Positions 6,053-6,299 of a stretch of DNA of 6,299 bases are shown here, piece by piece. The notes below the pieces were generated by a model. The model searched no databases and was not told where the DNA came from. It was given only the letters and a program-made list of their open reading frames with translations. Made by a program: the position numbers and the translations under genes. Positions within the stretch are counted from its first letter, which is position 1. The number at the start of each line of letters is the position of its first letter. The stretch is taken from positions 1-6,299 of the forward strand of contig DOZA01000300.1 in NCBI GenBank assembly GCA_003518245.1, in the 5' to 3' direction. This DNA is from Bacteroidales bacterium (GTDB taxonomy: Bacteria; Bacteroidota; Bacteroidia; Bacteroidales; VadinHA17).

Positions 6053-6299
<247 letters not shown>

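Overview
The window looks like chromosomal DNA of a member of the Bacteroidota, probably a free-living or anaerobic/microaerobic Bacteroidales/Marinilabiliales-type organism. The evidence is AT-rich leaders with almost no Shine-Dalgarno sequence, a perfect Bacteroidota -7 box (TAnnTTTG) ahead of mtnA, secreted proteins cut before Gln, and a four helix bundle (23S rRNA intervening-sequence type) gene running into a short GC-rich tandem repeat. This placement is inference from style; no rRNA or marker gene is present.

Layout. (1) 1-370, minus strand: a four helix bundle protein gene whose frame runs off the left edge through an array of 21-bp repeats and which lacks a clean in-frame start. (2) 477-1058, plus: a TetR-family regulator. 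(3) 1059-1168: a regulatory gap with a 9-bp direct repeat spaced exactly 21 bp, a good Bacteroidota promoter and a small palindrome at the expected transcription start. (4) 1169-3627, plus: a tight three-gene operon, mtnA - class II aldolase-like gene - mtnP (3-bp gap, then a 1-bp TAATG overlap). (5) 3628-3870: a 243-bp gap with a perfect 7-bp inverted repeat. (6) 3871-6042, plus: a small outer-membrane beta-barrel protein followed after 21 bp by a five-heme c-type cytochrome. (7) 6053-6299, minus: the C-terminal end of catalase-peroxidase KatG, convergent with the cytochrome gene.

How the genes work together. MtnP would split 5'-methylthioadenosine (MTA, by-product of SAM-dependent reactions) into adenine and 5-methylthioribose-1-phosphate. 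MtnA would isomerise that to 5-methylthioribulose-1-phosphate. The class II aldolase-family enzyme would then act on the ketose phosphate, either cleaving it to dihydroxyacetone phosphate plus a methylthio-aldehyde (the DHAP-shunt logic known from Rhodospirillum rubrum and some E. coli) or dehydrating it as MtnB does. None of the later universal methionine salvage genes is in the window, so the shunt reading fits best, but the aldolase departs from the family at its last metal-ligand site. The TetR gene and the sites between it and mtnA suggest local control. The barrel/cytochrome pair is a separate unit for envelope electron transfer of unknown substrate.

The most interesting items are the compact MTA cassette with its divergent aldolase, its helically phased direct repeat, and the barrel-cytochrome pair. 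Nothing here can be claimed as a wholly new system from sequence alone.
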